A stretch of 64,000 bases of DNA from Cucumis sativus (Eukaryota > Streptophyta > Magnoliopsida > Cucurbitales > Cucurbitaceae), in the NCBI RefSeq assembly GCF_000004075.3, contig NC_026659.2:30460272-30524271 (forward strand), read 5' to 3'. The translations under genes were made by a program, and so were the position numbers. The notes beneath the pieces are model-generated. The model saw only the letters and a list, made by a program, of their open reading frames with translations. It was not told where the DNA came from and ran no database searches. Positions 52,113 to 64,000 of the stretch are shown here, piece after piece (position 1 is the stretch's first letter; each line of letters begins with the position of its first letter).

Positions 52113-53243
52113 ATGAGCGATGGAGGTGGGGAGAGTGGAAAAGTACATGAACGACCAAAGACGAGAAAGAATTTGGGTAGTGAAGATTTCCCACGGGCGC
52201 TTGCTAAGATTGCTGTAGCTCAAATATGTGAGAGTGAAGGATTTCAAATTTTTCAGCAATCTGCCCTTGAGACACTAGCTGATGTTGCAGTTCGGTATGT
52301 TCAAAACATGGGAAGCACTGCAAATTTTTGTGCCAACTTTGCTGGTAGAACAGAGTGTAATTTGTTTGATATAATTCAAGCATTGGAAGATTTGGGGTCG
52401 GTTCAAGGGTTTGCAGGTGCTTCGGATATCGAACATTGTCTTGCAAGTTCCAGCACAGTTAAAGAGTTTGCTCGTTATGTAGCTCAAGCGGAAGAAGTCC
52501 CATTTGCCTACTCAGTTCCCAAATTTCCAGTTGTGAAGGAGCGAAAGTTGAGGCCTAGTTTTTTGCAAATTGGGGAAGAACCTCCTGGAGAGCATATACC
52601 TTCTTGGTTGCCTGCACTCCCGGATCCCGAAACGTACATCGAGTCCCCCATTGTGAAGGAAGAAGTAGTGGAGCCTCAAACAATTAAAACTGAGCCAGAA
52701 AAACAATGTAGAACAGAGAAATCTTTCTGGAATCTGCAGCAGTGGTTGTTTTGCAATGGATTGGAAGGATCCCAAAGAGAAGACCCTAGAAATGCAGCTA
52801 TGACAAAACAAATACAAGAAAGTAACCCATTTCTTGCTCCCCCCCTGCAATTTGGTGAGAAGGAAGTTTCTTCTATTGTTCTTCCAGATAAGGTCTTGAA
52901 CAATTCAAGTACAGAATATCATGTCCCTGTCATGGAGAATTGTCAAGTGGATACACATGTCTCAGTGCTGGAGACTTTTGCTCCTGCTATTGAATCAATA
53001 AAGAACAATTTCCACATGTCTGAGGAAAAGTACTCTCTGAACAGGAAATCTACTGTACAGTTTAAGATTGGGACTGGAAAGAAGGCGGCAGGTAACATGA
53101 TAGAATTGAGGGCGCTAAACAATGGTGTGAAGAAGTCTTCGTCCTGGTTTGTAGGGGAAGATGAGAAGGATGACAAGAAAAGAAAGGCCGAGAAGATTCT
53201 GAAGGACTCAATGGAGAACTCCAATGAGCTATCTCACTTGTAA
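52113..53243 (+). CDS. TAF8: Transcription initiation factor TFIID subunit 8
   Basis: An uninterrupted frame of 376 residues. ATG 52113 (MSDGGGESG) is the first good start after a probable leader intron. A histone-fold domain of the bromodomain-associated type covers about residues 25-98 (FPRALAKIAVAQICESEGFQ, then LETLADVAVRYVQNMG and CNLFDIIQALEDLG). The TAF8 C-terminal signature follows at 161-175 (HIPSWLPALPDPETY). The rest is a variable region ending in a Lys-rich tail (DDKKRKAEKILK). TAF8 pairs with TAF10 in TFIID, which positions RNA polymerase II at core promoters. Length is close to Arabidopsis TAF8. An AATAAA at 53446-53451 may serve as poly(A) signal. Intact. Confidence 0.93.
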   Translation: MSDGGGESGKVHERPKTRKNLGSEDFPRALAKIAVAQICESEGFQIFQQSALETLADVAVRYVQNMGSTANFCANFAGRTECNLFDIIQALEDLGSVQGFAGASDIEHCLASSSTVKEFARYVAQAEEVPFAYSVPKFPVVKERKLRPSFLQIGEEPPGEHIPSWLPALPDPETYIESPIVKEEVVEPQTIKTEPEKQCRTEKSFWNLQQWLFCNGLEGSQREDPRNAAMTKQIQESNPFLAPPLQFGEKEVSSIVLPDKVLNNSSTEYHVPVMENCQVDTHVSVLETFAPAIESIKNNFHMSEEKYSLNRKSTVQFKIGTGKKAAGNMIELRALNNGVKKSSSWFVGEDEKDDKKRKAEKILKDSMENSNELSHL

Positions 53244-55298
53244 TTAGGTTGCTTGATTAAAATTGTACACGGAATTTAGGAGTCTGGGTGCAGTTTTTCA
53301 TGGTTGTCAAAAACCACTGGCATTGTATTGTCTGGATATTAGCTTATAGAATGAAAGATTCAAATTTGTGGAAAGAGAGATTCCAGTTTAGCGAATTTTT
53401 TGAGGTATGCTCATGTTTTTAATGAACCAATTCATTTTCTTCTCTAATAAACTTGGCATTTGTAAACGCATTAGTTGGTGGATACACAAATAAGCTACGG
53501 TTGGGTGAAAAACTCTAGGCCCCCGTTAATCTTACCCTAACCAAGGAAGTATTGAGTTGATCAAAAGAAAAGGAGGGGAAATACTATCAAGTGTAGTTAA
53601 ACATATGTGTTGTGTAGGAATTATCTTATCTCTTTCACTTGAAGAAGGGAAAAAAAATTCTTGTGATAGCTATTGTGATGTTCTAGGAAGCTTTTGGTTA
53701 AAGGGATGATCTCTTGTTCATATTTGTTCTTCCTCGCATATTAGCTAGACAGCCCCCTATCTTATTTACAATCTGTATTCCCCAGAAATTTGAACTAAAA
53801 GCTTGACCTGTATTAATTAATAAAAGAACTTGGAGTTTAGTATTTCTTGTGGCTTCCGTTATTAAGTCCTAGCTTTGTCACCTGACTGTTTCCCTCACTT
53901 TGGTTTTTGTTCATGGGGACGGTGTGATCCTATGTACTTGTGAAATTTTTGGTTTAGGGTAGGCATTGGTATTGGCGATTATAGAGACTTCTTTGTGGAG
54001 TTCAGATTTTAAAAATTATTTTATTTCTTAAATCTCAGCTCTTCGACTCAAGGTCCGTCAAAAAGTTTGAGAAATACTTGCCCTTTAAATCTTCATTTTA
54101 ATTCATCTGTGACTCTGGAACTGGTCGCCAATCTGTGACCGCCATTCTAATGGACTTAACTAAAGTCAAGTTTCCATGCCATGATAGTGGTGATTTACTG
54201 GTTATGCATCAGCTACTGTTTTATGATTTACTCTAAAATACGATGCCAACATGCCTTTCTGATTTTTTTGTTTCTGCCATCATTTTGATTTTTATGTGTT
54301 CAGCTAATCAGGAAACTGTTTTCTTGCTCTTAAAGCGTTTTGGAATGTCGCACTTGTCCTTTGATTTTGCTCACGTTCAAGAATTGTAGCAACTGGACGT
54401 TCCATTATTTTCTTGGAATGGGAACTGTTGAAATATGTATATTACTATAACTGCGACATTACAAAGGTTAAGGAACAGAAAGTCAACCTGAGATTTTTTA
54501 GCAGAGAATGATGAATTTCTTTGCCACTCCATTTGGCTGATTAAGATACCTACGCGGTGAATGATTATTGAACAGAAGTCTTATATTGTTGCTAATTATT
54601 CTGATGAAGAGACAAACTTAAATCTTGTGGCAGGAAACACTTTGGAAGATCCGTAGATTGAGATTTAAGATTAGGTTTTTTCAATTATCCTCAAAATTGT
54701 TTCCTAGTGGATTGAAACTTGAATATTTTATTCTAGGAAGCATAACTCTGATCTTTCCCATTGTCGAGTTTCTCTTAGTAAAATCACCTTTCAATAATTT
54801 GAAATATTATAGTGTACATGACCTCACTTCATTATATCTGCTTTCAGAAAAGAAAGTACCTTCCATTTTTTATGTTTCTTGCCTCTCGGCATGGCTTTCT
54901 CATGTTATACGATGAGAAAATAAGACTACTTCTGCTTGTGTGATGTTATAGTATAAAATTATATAAAACATTTTCATTTTCTTTTCTAACTTCCAGGACC
55001 TGGATGTTCCAAAATAGTCAGTGATCCGTACAGTTTGCCTGGACAGGACTTGAAAACAAGGATGCTACGTGTACCTTTGCCTTCATTTACAGTAAATAGT
55101 TGTTTCTAATACAGTTCTAATGCCAGCAACGATCTAAATTCACACACAGGAGTTGCTGGAACTGTACAAGAGAAAAAAAGAAAAACTCTGGAAGGGTAAT
55201 GTCAAATAAACCTAAACCTGTAAAAGTGACTGAGGATGCAAAGTTTGAAGTCGTAAGAAGAGATTGCACGTTTATTTATCTAAGATGATGGGAATTCT
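53244..55298. other. Region between convergent TAF8 and LONGIFOLIA-like genes
   Basis: The first 200 or so bases are TAF8 3' UTR. The remaining sequence is more mixed in composition than other spacers. It contains splice-like sites, for example CTTCCAG at 54990-54996 followed by a 37-codon open stretch to 55109, but no recognisable protein. It could hold an alternative TAF8 3' UTR or a non-coding transcript. Confidence 0.4.
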
Positions 55299-58200
55299 CT
55301 AGTTTGAGGGAAATTCCCTGCAGTTATTGTCATAGAAGCTTGCTTCATTCATCACGATCTCAGTTATCAAGTCTTTGAAGATCTGCCGCTCAATATCCAA
55401 CACTATGCCGGGAATATCATTTTGGTAATTTCCCCAGTAGCAGGATGGATTCATCAAATCTTTCCAAATCATGTTTCTTGAAGCATCATCGTAGTCGTGG
55501 AGACTGCCACTTTGGTTGCTATCTTGTAGCTGATCAATCTGTGTGCATAGTTCTTTCAAAATCTGTTGCCCTCTTGAATCCGTTCCTGCAATATTACTTT
55601 TTGAGAGCCAATGCTTGGAAGAACGTTCAGCCACTAGTTTGTCCAAAAGAATTTCGTTAACAGTATCAAACACGAGTTTCCTCTGAACTTTATTGCGATC
55701 TCCTGATGTGGAATTCAGTTTACTGTATGAATCACCATCAAAAGGCCATTTAACTGTCGTGGACTGCTCAAGTTCAAGAAATAAGTTGGGATTGATCAAG
55801 TGTCCTGGTGAGTAGAGCTGAATGGCAGACATGCCATGGTCAAGATCTTTGAGGAGACCTGATTCTGATAATACTTGCCAAATATATTTGTGCTGAGAAT
55901 TCATTTCTTGGCAGAAATGATTTTTGCTGTCATTCAAGAGCTCCTCCTCCTCATTACTGAAGTTTACTTGCCGAATATGCTTCCTCAATTTGTCGATCTC
56001 TGACTTCAAGTTCTTAATCTCAGTGCTGAGGGTCTCTGTGCTTTTCTGTGATTGAACTGGGACCTCTTGACTGGATTCTGCTTCTGAGTTTACAGTCTCG
56101 TCATCTATACAATCAAAGTTCAACAGTGCTTGTCATATAACAGAATGCAACATAAATATTGTTGGTTATTATCTCTCTTTGCAGTAAACAGCATCCTAAT
56201 GTGAGTGGGGAAAAATAATGAAGTATGAGTTCCATACCTTCAAAAGCATACGATATTTTCTTGATAGGAGATGGTGAATCGTCTTGGTAAAATGTAGAAT
56301 CAAGAACAGAGACGGGACTTTGTTGCTCAGAGATTGTTAGTGTTGGTTTGACTTTTGGGATGCTGTTGCTCAACCTCATTTCTGCATTCTGAGATAAAAT
56401 TCAATATGTTAATCACATAAGCACTCACTCAGACCTGTAAATTAAATGTACTACTAGCAGATGAAACTGAAAACACTAACCCTTTGTTCACATTCATCAT
56501 CGTCCTGCAGGATATAGTTGCTTTTGGTGTTGTCAAATTGCGTGTTGATTGTATTTTGCAAAGTGATGTTTGATGTCGCTCCATTACTCTTGGGCTTCAG
56601 AGGGTAAAGACCTCCTTGTTGTTGACTCGTATCTCCAGGGCATCTACTACTTTTGCTTGATTTCTTGATACTTTTCTGATTTGAAGTTGAAGTTTTCTGC
56701 CTGAGTTTTGTTTCTGTGGAACTCGATCCAACTTTTCGGGTGTTCCTTTCACTCCTGCTTGAGTCTGATGATGGGGTGGTGGGGCATGATTGTTTTTCTA
56801 GCCCAAACTTTTTATGTAGTCTTGAGCTTGTTACTCTTGGACTGTTCCCCGAGGCTGTTGAGGTTTCTGTGCGAAGACAATGTTGATCCTTTGTCGGTTT
56901 TGTTGGTTTCAAAATTCTCGTGTTGGTATTTTTGTCTGTGCAAGGCTGTGATTGTGAATGACTGGGGAGGGATCGGAGATGAGTATGTTGCAGACCAATA
57001 TCTTTGGTAGATTGCATTTTCACCTGTTCATTCCCACTGCACAATGTATCGTGTTTCAATGGCACGGAGGGAGAGGAATTGCTGATTTTTAAGTGTTTAG
57101 CAGGCTTCATGATGATTATTGAGGATTTATATGACTTCAAAGAGTTTGAATCCTTGTCTCTAGCAGAAGAAGCTGTGTTGTTGAGCCGCGAGTTTCTCGG
57201 GCTTGCTGCTCCTGAACTGCGATTCTGATCAACAGTCCCGTCCATGCTTACTTGTGATGCACAGTCTGATGCTTGTTCCTTGTTCTCAAATATTGCTCGA
57301 GATTTTTGCATCGCTTCAAGTATCTGTTTTAAAGCTCTGAGATCTTTTCCAGATTTGGTGAATTCAAGTGTTGACAACCTTTTCTCAATTTCTCCATAAA
57401 CAGAGTAGTTGTTTGGCACATCTATTGAAAGTTCATGACTTTCAGTAGCTTGCTCATTAACATCTCCTTTTCTGTTTACCTGGCTAGCCTGAGTTGTTTC
57501 CACCTTAAGCTTTGCACAAGCATTGGGTTTCAAACCCAAATGATTGTTTCTCAAGCTGGGAGAATAGGAATCTCCATGCGAAATCCTTGGGGACCCCGAA
57601 AACCGACTTTGTTGTGTGCTCTCATCATTTTTCCTCGATGATCTCGAGAAAGAATTTTGTTCATAGGTTGGGCAAGCATTGATCAATCTTGATGGACTAT
57701 TGTAGGTTGAAGTTGAATCTGGGAGAGAATCCAATCCCATTAACTTTGCAACAATCGTGGATGATTGCCTCGAACTCACTGGTTCTTCGAAATCCCTGTT
57801 ACCCTTCTGAAAATCCTTAACTAGATCATTTGATCTTGTTCCGGACACAGAGCGCCTAGCCCAGCTTTCTTTACTGTCCAGTGATAGCCTTGGAAGTTCC
57901 CTGATCTTTATGGTTGATTTCAGTGTATCATAAGAATCCCTTCCATCATACGATAGCCTTCTGTTAAACTTGGGTGCTGAATGTGTGGGAATGTCATTCT
58001 CTTCATTGGCATATCGATGTGCTTCTCGAAGCCTTGCAAGAACGCGAAATGATTCATTCGATCCTGCAGTCTTGGAGCCGGTGTATTCGACTTGTCTCGT
58101 CGGCCTTGGAGAGTCCACGTGTTTTAATTTACGACTCACTGCTTCTTCTCCTGCCACAGTTCTGACCGAAATTGCACAAGCTTCTCTGTTCATGTTCTCT

Positions 58201-58855
58201 TTGACGATATCTCGGAATTCGAAAGATTGGCAGCCCAATTGCTTAACAGTAGCATTATGCTTGTTCTTCAGAATCTCCCTAGTTGTGTTTACAGGAAAAT
58301 CAACATGGCTGAGCAATGTTGTTTCAAGGTGAGCTGCTCTATTATTGGCATCAAGAGACGAAAAACTCGAAGAACAAGAAGTTGTAGACGAAAATGAGGT
58401 TCTGGAGGACTCTGTGGACACTCTTTGTTTCTCTTTCCTAGTCTTCTTCTGGTTTTTCCCCTGCATTTGAACAAAAATATGCACTTTACAAACAACCATA
58501 TCTTCTAACAAAACTCAATTGAATTGCTTCTTCCATGGTGAATTCTTACCTGAGTTCTCTGTGAGGCACTGTTAGGCTCCATTGAGATACCTTCATCATT
58601 ACCTGCCAAAGAAGTCCACCAGCAAATATTACAAAAATTGCTTCTTCTATCCATGGTTGAAACTGAATTACAGTAGAAGAAGAAGTATCAAGTACCTGGC
58701 GATGGTAGGAGTTTCTTTTGGTTGCGACCGGGCACGCTCCGACCACCGAGGAAATAACGCCGGTCAAATATCTGAAAAATGCCATTCATACAACCAATTT
58801 GCTTATGAAGGCTTTGATTCTCATCTGATAAAGAATAGGTAATCCTTGCAGACAT
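55299..58855 (-). CDS. LNG1-like: LONGIFOLIA/TRM protein
   Basis: Five exons: 58696-58855, 58550-58602, 56481-58460, 56238-56388 and 55299-56104, all with GT-AG borders and matching phases; 1049 residues (Arabidopsis LNG1 has about 930). The start MSARITYSLSDENQSLHKQI is colinear with LNG1. In order: the N-terminal LSDEN/GCMNGIFQIFDR motif (1-32), Ser-rich linkers, the VAKLMGL motif at about 308-314, a YGEIEKRLSTLEFTKSGKDL segment ending ALKQILEAM, the PVSVLDSTFYQDDSPSPIKK motif in exon 4, and a C-terminal DUF4378 at about 853-1040 ending GIVLDIERQIFKDLITEIV. LNG/TRM1-2 proteins bind microtubules and, through such motifs, TON1 and OFP partners, promoting longitudinal cell and organ elongation. 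Cucurbit relatives are known fruit-shape candidates. Confidence 0.95.
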
Positions 58856-60388
58856 CTCTCCCTTCCACCTCCTGCTATCTCCCTCTCTCAACAATGCTTT
58901 GAGTTAAAATGGAAGGAATGTCATACATGAAAGAGAAGTTTGAGAAAGAAAGAACTCAGAATGATTCTACAAACACCAAATGGCAGTAAGAGCTTTTTTT
59001 AACAGGGGAACAAAATGTGAAAGGCAAGCAAAAGGGAGGAAGAAGCCACCAAACATTCAAACAAGTAAGTAGTCCCCACTTTTTTTTTTTTTTTTTTTTT
59101 CTTTCCTTAGAATTACAAGTCCAAAACTTAAGGGAATAAGAAACCCATAAGATATGGTTTGTTTTGGGATTTTGTTTTTGGACACAGAACAGGAAAAGGA
59201 AAACTCTGAGTTTATTGTTTTGCTGTTCTTGGGAAATGCAACTACACACACACCAAACAGGGATAATCAAGTAAGGATTGTGAGTTTTAAAATGGAAGTA
59301 AAAACCAAAATCAAAGCCAAAACCAGGCAAATGCTGAGAAACCAGTTAAAAGAGAGAGAGAGAATGATGTTGTGGTGACAGGCTTTTTGTCTAGTCCAAT
59401 AAGTATAAGGTAGAAAAAAGAGAAGAAGAAGGTGAAGGAGGGAAGAAGGGAATTATGAAAGAGAATACTAAAAATGAATTTCTTTTTGGGTTTTGAAGAT
59501 GGGAAGCTAAGAAGTGGGTATAATGGATGATGTGGGTCAGATCTGAAATAGGATTATTTTATTCTCTCTTTGGTTTGTTTTTCTTTTTTCACAGAGTTTG
59601 ATGTGAAGAAGAAAAGAAGGAAGATAATGGGGGCTGGTGGACCTCTCCCTCTACTTTGAGGGAAGAGCATGTGGTGTCTGTCAGAAAAGTGGAACAAAAT
59701 TTAAGAAAGTGGGATTTTTTATTTTCATTTTTCTTTTATAAAACTACTTCCAAAACAAACCCCTTTCTTCAACTCTAATCTCTCTCCCCCTAACATCCAT
59801 TCCCAAACAAATCTCCTCTCTTTTTATAGAATACCCACACATATAGAATCATCTGCTTCTTTCTTATCATCAATATAACTCTATTCATATAAACTTATAA
59901 CATCTTATATATCTATAATATGTCATACCACTTGTATTCTCTACATTACCATTTAACTATTCTGACCTCTTTTTTCCTACTCTACTATTAAGAAACTATA
60001 ATTTCTCGAACCTGGCTTGTATAAAATACGAACATACCCAATTTTCATTCCATATATTATCTCTCATTGTAAGCCCCTAAAAAGGGATTTAAAAAAAAAA
60101 TAAGTGTTGAAATCTTGACAGGTAAGCAACTTTATGGTGTACAAAACCAACCCATGTTATATATGTTAAACTTAATAAAGCAAAATCTTCTTCATAAGGA
60201 CCTTATGGATATGTTACCGTTTGTGACTTCATCATTATTATAATTATAAATCACTTTTCTCATCTAATATAATTATAAACACTAATCATTTTCTCCTTCT
60301 TCTTCATATGCTAATTAGTTTAAATCTTTGTTCTCCAAAACCTGTGTTGGATACTCACATCATTACAAACTTATCCCATTCCTCTTTT

Positions 60389-60391
<3 letters not shown>

Positions 60392-60425
<34 letters not shown>
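60392..60425. repeat. Poly(T) run of 34 bases
   Basis: An uninterrupted T run. On the minus strand it is a poly(A) tract and could mark the tail of an old retroposed element, or simple slippage. Confidence 0.8.
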
Positions 60426-60430
<5 letters not shown>

Positions 60431-63299
60431 TGCTTCTACATCATTATTGAATTTTAAAATTTTTCTAATACCTTTGACAGCTTTTAATATATCAAACCAA
60501 ATTATATTACCTATATTTTACATTCAACTTTTAAAATTAAAAGTGAATTGATTCAATTAATTCAATTTTTTTTTTACATTTTCGGTTAAATTAAATTTTG
60601 ACCATTCGTTCTATTACAATTTTATTGCTACAAACAATAAGCAAAGTGTGACAACCACTCTTATAATATTTTTTCAAAACCCAACAATATATTAACTTTA
60701 AGTCTAATTCTTTTTTAATTCTACTAGAAAAGCTATACATATATATATAACATCAATTTTATGTTGACATGTTAATATTTTCATTGGTTCGATATCGACA
60801 TGATTTTATTATTTTATAGAAAAAATCATCAAAATCAATATTTTATTAATATTTTCATATATTTTTTTTTTGTTAGATATAAAATATTTTAAGAAGGTAT
60901 TTTATTTTGGTTATATATATGAGGTTGTTATATATTGGAGTGGGAATGGAAAACATATGCATGTGAATCCCAACTAAAGTTTCTTCATGGATTGAACTTA
61001 GATTGAGAGACATAATAATATATGATATTTTTATTGCTAAATGACAATAAGATCATTCAATAATAATGATTCATTATTATTATTATTGTTCAAAACCCTA
61101 AATATAATTACATCGAACGAAATCTTCCAAGAAGCTACCAAATGGTACCATCCATGAATTGAAGAGAGTGGGGGCAAATTTGTACTTTAATTTTCTCTCA
61201 TCCCATGTGTGATCAAATCATAACTAAGTTGGTGAGAGACCTTCCTAATCATTTGAAAAATAGAAGCAAAGAATGACCAACGATTTTGATCATACCATAT
61301 GATCTCGATTTCATAGTGGCGCTTGAGCCTCTCTTGGTTTGTTCAGTAGCCTTGACCTAGACTCAAAATACTGATCAAGTTGACATGCGTAAGAGATACT
61401 TGCACTTTGGTACAATGTTGAGTCTACTACAACTTATATGCTTAAATTTAATGTGCAAGTAATGAATAATTTGACTAATCACACAAGAAGCAAAAAGGTC
61501 GCACGCCTCTCCCATTTGGAGTGGTTGACAAAGGAATATGTTTATAGGTTTCTCCTCTAATTATATGGACGTTGATTACATGTGACGATAGTGGTGGTTA
61601 CAGTATTACAGATACTTCTTATGCTTAAGGTTACAACGTGCTAGTTCAAATGTGACTCAATTATTTTTTTTATTGTTATACATCCACTAGCTCGATTGAT
61701 CAACCCTTAGATCTCGAGACACCGACATTTTTCTTTTGAGGTGTACATTCTTGTATGCTTCCTCTCAGTATGCAAAGGCTAGGGCACAACCTCAGTTGCA
61801 TATTTAATATAAAAATATTTCAAGTAGTAGTACTGTTTAGACTCGTTATTTCGTTAAAGTCTCCTTAAATGAAAATAATAACAATAATATGCTAACTTTA
61901 TTATAATTAAGAATCCTAATTCAAATTTTAGATCTAGACAGAACATTTGAAATGATAGTGGCCAAAATAAAGAATGCATGAAAATCTAAAAATGAAACTA
62001 AAATTTGAATAATAATAATAAAGCCAAACTTCTTATCTTATTGCATTATTTATATTATACACTCTCTCAATTCTTTCTTTCTTATAAAATATATCTAAAA
62101 TTGCATAAAAGTATTATTAATTTAAAATAATTCTCTCTCCATAAATATATTAATGAATAAATTGTAGCATGTGAGTTGTGAAGTACAAGGAAAGGACACA
62201 TCCAGCCAACACACCACTTTCTATATCATTTCTTTTCTTTTCAAAGCATTCTTTTTATCTTTTGTGTGACACAATAGAGAAGCAAATAAACCATCATACT
62301 TCCTATATTCATCCACTTTACAAACCAATTCCATCAACAACAATGTAAACAAATTCTCTTATTACCATAATTGCATTATATTTTATCACACTTGTATACT
62401 TATATTTCTAGACTTTAAAATGTTTCATATTTTTAATAGAATAAATTTTACTTGATCATCTAAAGAACGAAGCCAAGCAAAATTGTTGAAAACAAATAGC
62501 ACTAAATATTTGTCTCATACACTCTTTTACAAAGTTAATATTGAACTAAAAAGAATAAACTTTTATATACCTTATTCTTGATAGCCTAGGAAGTGGGATA
62601 GGCCAATTTATGGCTTTTGACTAAATAAACATAGACCAAACTATATTATATATTCTTGAAGAGACTATCTATTGTATATATTAATGTTACGCCTACATTT
62701 TTATGGTCTTACAGCTATGTCAAGAATCGAGGTCAATTATATATATATTTATTGTACAATTTGATCAATTTTGTCAATTTTTTAGAAGTGATTTGAAGTT
62801 TCTAAAGTTGAGTTTACATTTAATATGTAAATTTATATGTTCGTGTTATAAATATATAAATCAACAAATGTAAAAAAGACTTAGATTAACTGGTATCAAT
62901 ACGTATTAATAAAGATCAAAATATTCGTGATTCAAATCTGCTATACAATAATCAAATTACAAGAGGCTTTACTCTTTCTTCCTTTTTTTTATTTGTGAAA
63001 CTGTTTACGCGTTCTATTATTCTTTAATTTATATTCTCAAGTTTTGAAAAAATTTGCTTAAAAGAAATTGAATTTTTTCTTAAAAGTGACACATGATAAT
63101 TCTAGAAATGTAAAATTGTCCTCTTTTTCCTTTTTGGGTTTTCTTGCTTCATAATTTAAGTACTTTTTCTAGATTTTTTTTCTAATAAAGAAATATATTT
63201 TTTCTTTTTTCATTAGGAAGAGGGAACAAAGTTATAATTACTAAAAAAACCTTTCAATTATTTTACTACTACTTTTGAACTGATCTTGATCAATGTATC

Positions 63300-63400
63300 A
63301 TTAACAAAAGATTAGTTCATATGATCGACATTCGAGTATATTAATAATAATTCTCTATGGTTCGAATTTCCTACTCTTACTTGTTGTACTAAAAAAACTC
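63300..63400 (+). repeat. tRNA-derived SINE-like relic
   Basis: ATTAGTTCATATGATCGACA (A-box-like position) is followed by CTATGGTTCGAATTTCCTAC, a good B-box, and GTTGTACTAAAAAAAC. No tRNA cloverleaf can be drawn, so it is not a tRNA gene. Confidence 0.35.
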
Positions 63401-64000
63401 CCCATCAATATAATTTACATATATGATTGAACTAAAACAAATAACTATATAAATATTTTAATTATTAATAAACAAATTCTAAAAATAACCAAAGATAGCA
63501 TCAAAACATATAAGCTAGAGAATAGAAAAACAAATTAAAAAATTAGTATTTCATGATGCTTTGATGTCACCACCACCAAAATTATTGCTAATAATTCCAT
63601 ATTCAATCTATATATAAACACATATAAAATTATTCACGTGGATGCCTTTGAATATGTAATAACTTCAAAAGAATATAACTAACTAAAATAAATTCCCTCT
63701 CCCTAATCAAAAATTTGAAAATTTTAATAAATCTTAGGGTGAAAATATTTCCAGTTTATTGAAAAAACAATTTATTTTATTATTATTATTATTGAAAAAA
63801 ATTCGAATAAAATATGAGAGTGGTATATATTTTCAACGGGATTAAAAAATCAACAATAACAAACTAGTTACTAGAGACTAAATTGAAGAACAGGTACGAA
63901 CGACGGGTGTACACCAAACAATGAATAATAATAATATGGTTGATATCAAATAATGGATGTGAAATTTGGAAGAAAGGGGATGCAAAACCACATGGAAAAA

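Larger units (their letters stand above)
58856..64000. other. Upstream region of the LONGIFOLIA-like gene
   Basis: About 5.1 kb with no supportable gene. The first 0.9 kb probably contains the 5' leader and promoter, with a T run (59080-59100). Further out lie a 34-base T run (60392-60425), AT/TTA microsatellites (61070-61088, 63776-63794), a less AT-rich patch at 61290-61640 that may be a retroelement scrap, and SINE-like relics near 62875-62955 and 63300-63400 (the latter with a B-box-like GGTTCGAATTTCC). Confidence 0.5.

Noticed and set aside
54625-54915. 96-residue plus-strand frame
   Set aside because: No family match, starts in non-coding-like sequence, and composition resembles AT-rich spacer.
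54996-55109. 37-codon open stretch after an acceptor-like CTTCCAG
   Set aside because: Length is within chance expectation and no donor exon in TAF8 fits it; noted only as a possible alternative 3' exon.

Overview
The window is nuclear DNA of a flowering plant, most likely a cucurbit such as cucumber or melon. The genes carry GT-AG introns and sit in very AT-rich spacers. Every protein recognised is a plant family. Several spacer repeats (clusters of TATCAGTGATAGAC-like units, a GGGTTGGG-rich element, tRNA-derived SINE-like relics) are kinds I associate with Cucurbitaceae; the family assignment is an inference.

Layout. 1-2183 (+): 3' part of a TPX2-family microtubule-protein gene, open at the left edge. 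3551-5040 (-): complete RPS19 (40S ribosomal protein S19), whose last intron holds a tandem array copied from the end of exon 3 and its splice donor. 12028-12387 (+): small atypical bHLH protein like UPBEAT1. 15456-26500: a UDP-glycosyltransferase (UGT83A1-like) cluster with two intact minus-strand genes (18444-20062 and 23193-24812), a broken full-length copy (15456-16864), an isolated first-exon copy (21137-21624) and a decayed plus-strand copy (about 25700-26500). The intact genes lie in a tandem duplication of about 4.75 kb. 30703-36550 (-): a nine-exon gene for a Gln/Ser-rich protein of about 1560 aa related to Arabidopsis dentin-sialophosphoprotein-like proteins. 45457-46511 (+): serine-rich plant protein of unknown function. 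47240-48643 (-): BAHD acyltransferase resembling phenolic glucoside malonyltransferases. 52113-53243 (+): TFIID subunit TAF8. 55299-58855 (-): a LONGIFOLIA/TRM protein. The rest is AT-rich spacer with microsatellites and degraded repeats.

The genes do not form one pathway. Housekeeping genes (RPS19, TAF8) and growth genes (TPX2, UPBEAT1-like, LONGIFOLIA-like) surround a specialised-metabolism UGT cluster; a malonyltransferase that could act on glucosides lies 22 kb away, but two unrelated genes separate them. No novel defence, mobile or RNA-guided system was seen. The most unusual structures are the exon-derived repeat array in the RPS19 intron and the duplicated UGT block with lost start codons, patchy divergence and a shared Pro-to-Arg change in the sugar-donor motif.

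Exon coordinates come from reading splice sites and phases by eye; transcript evidence was not available.
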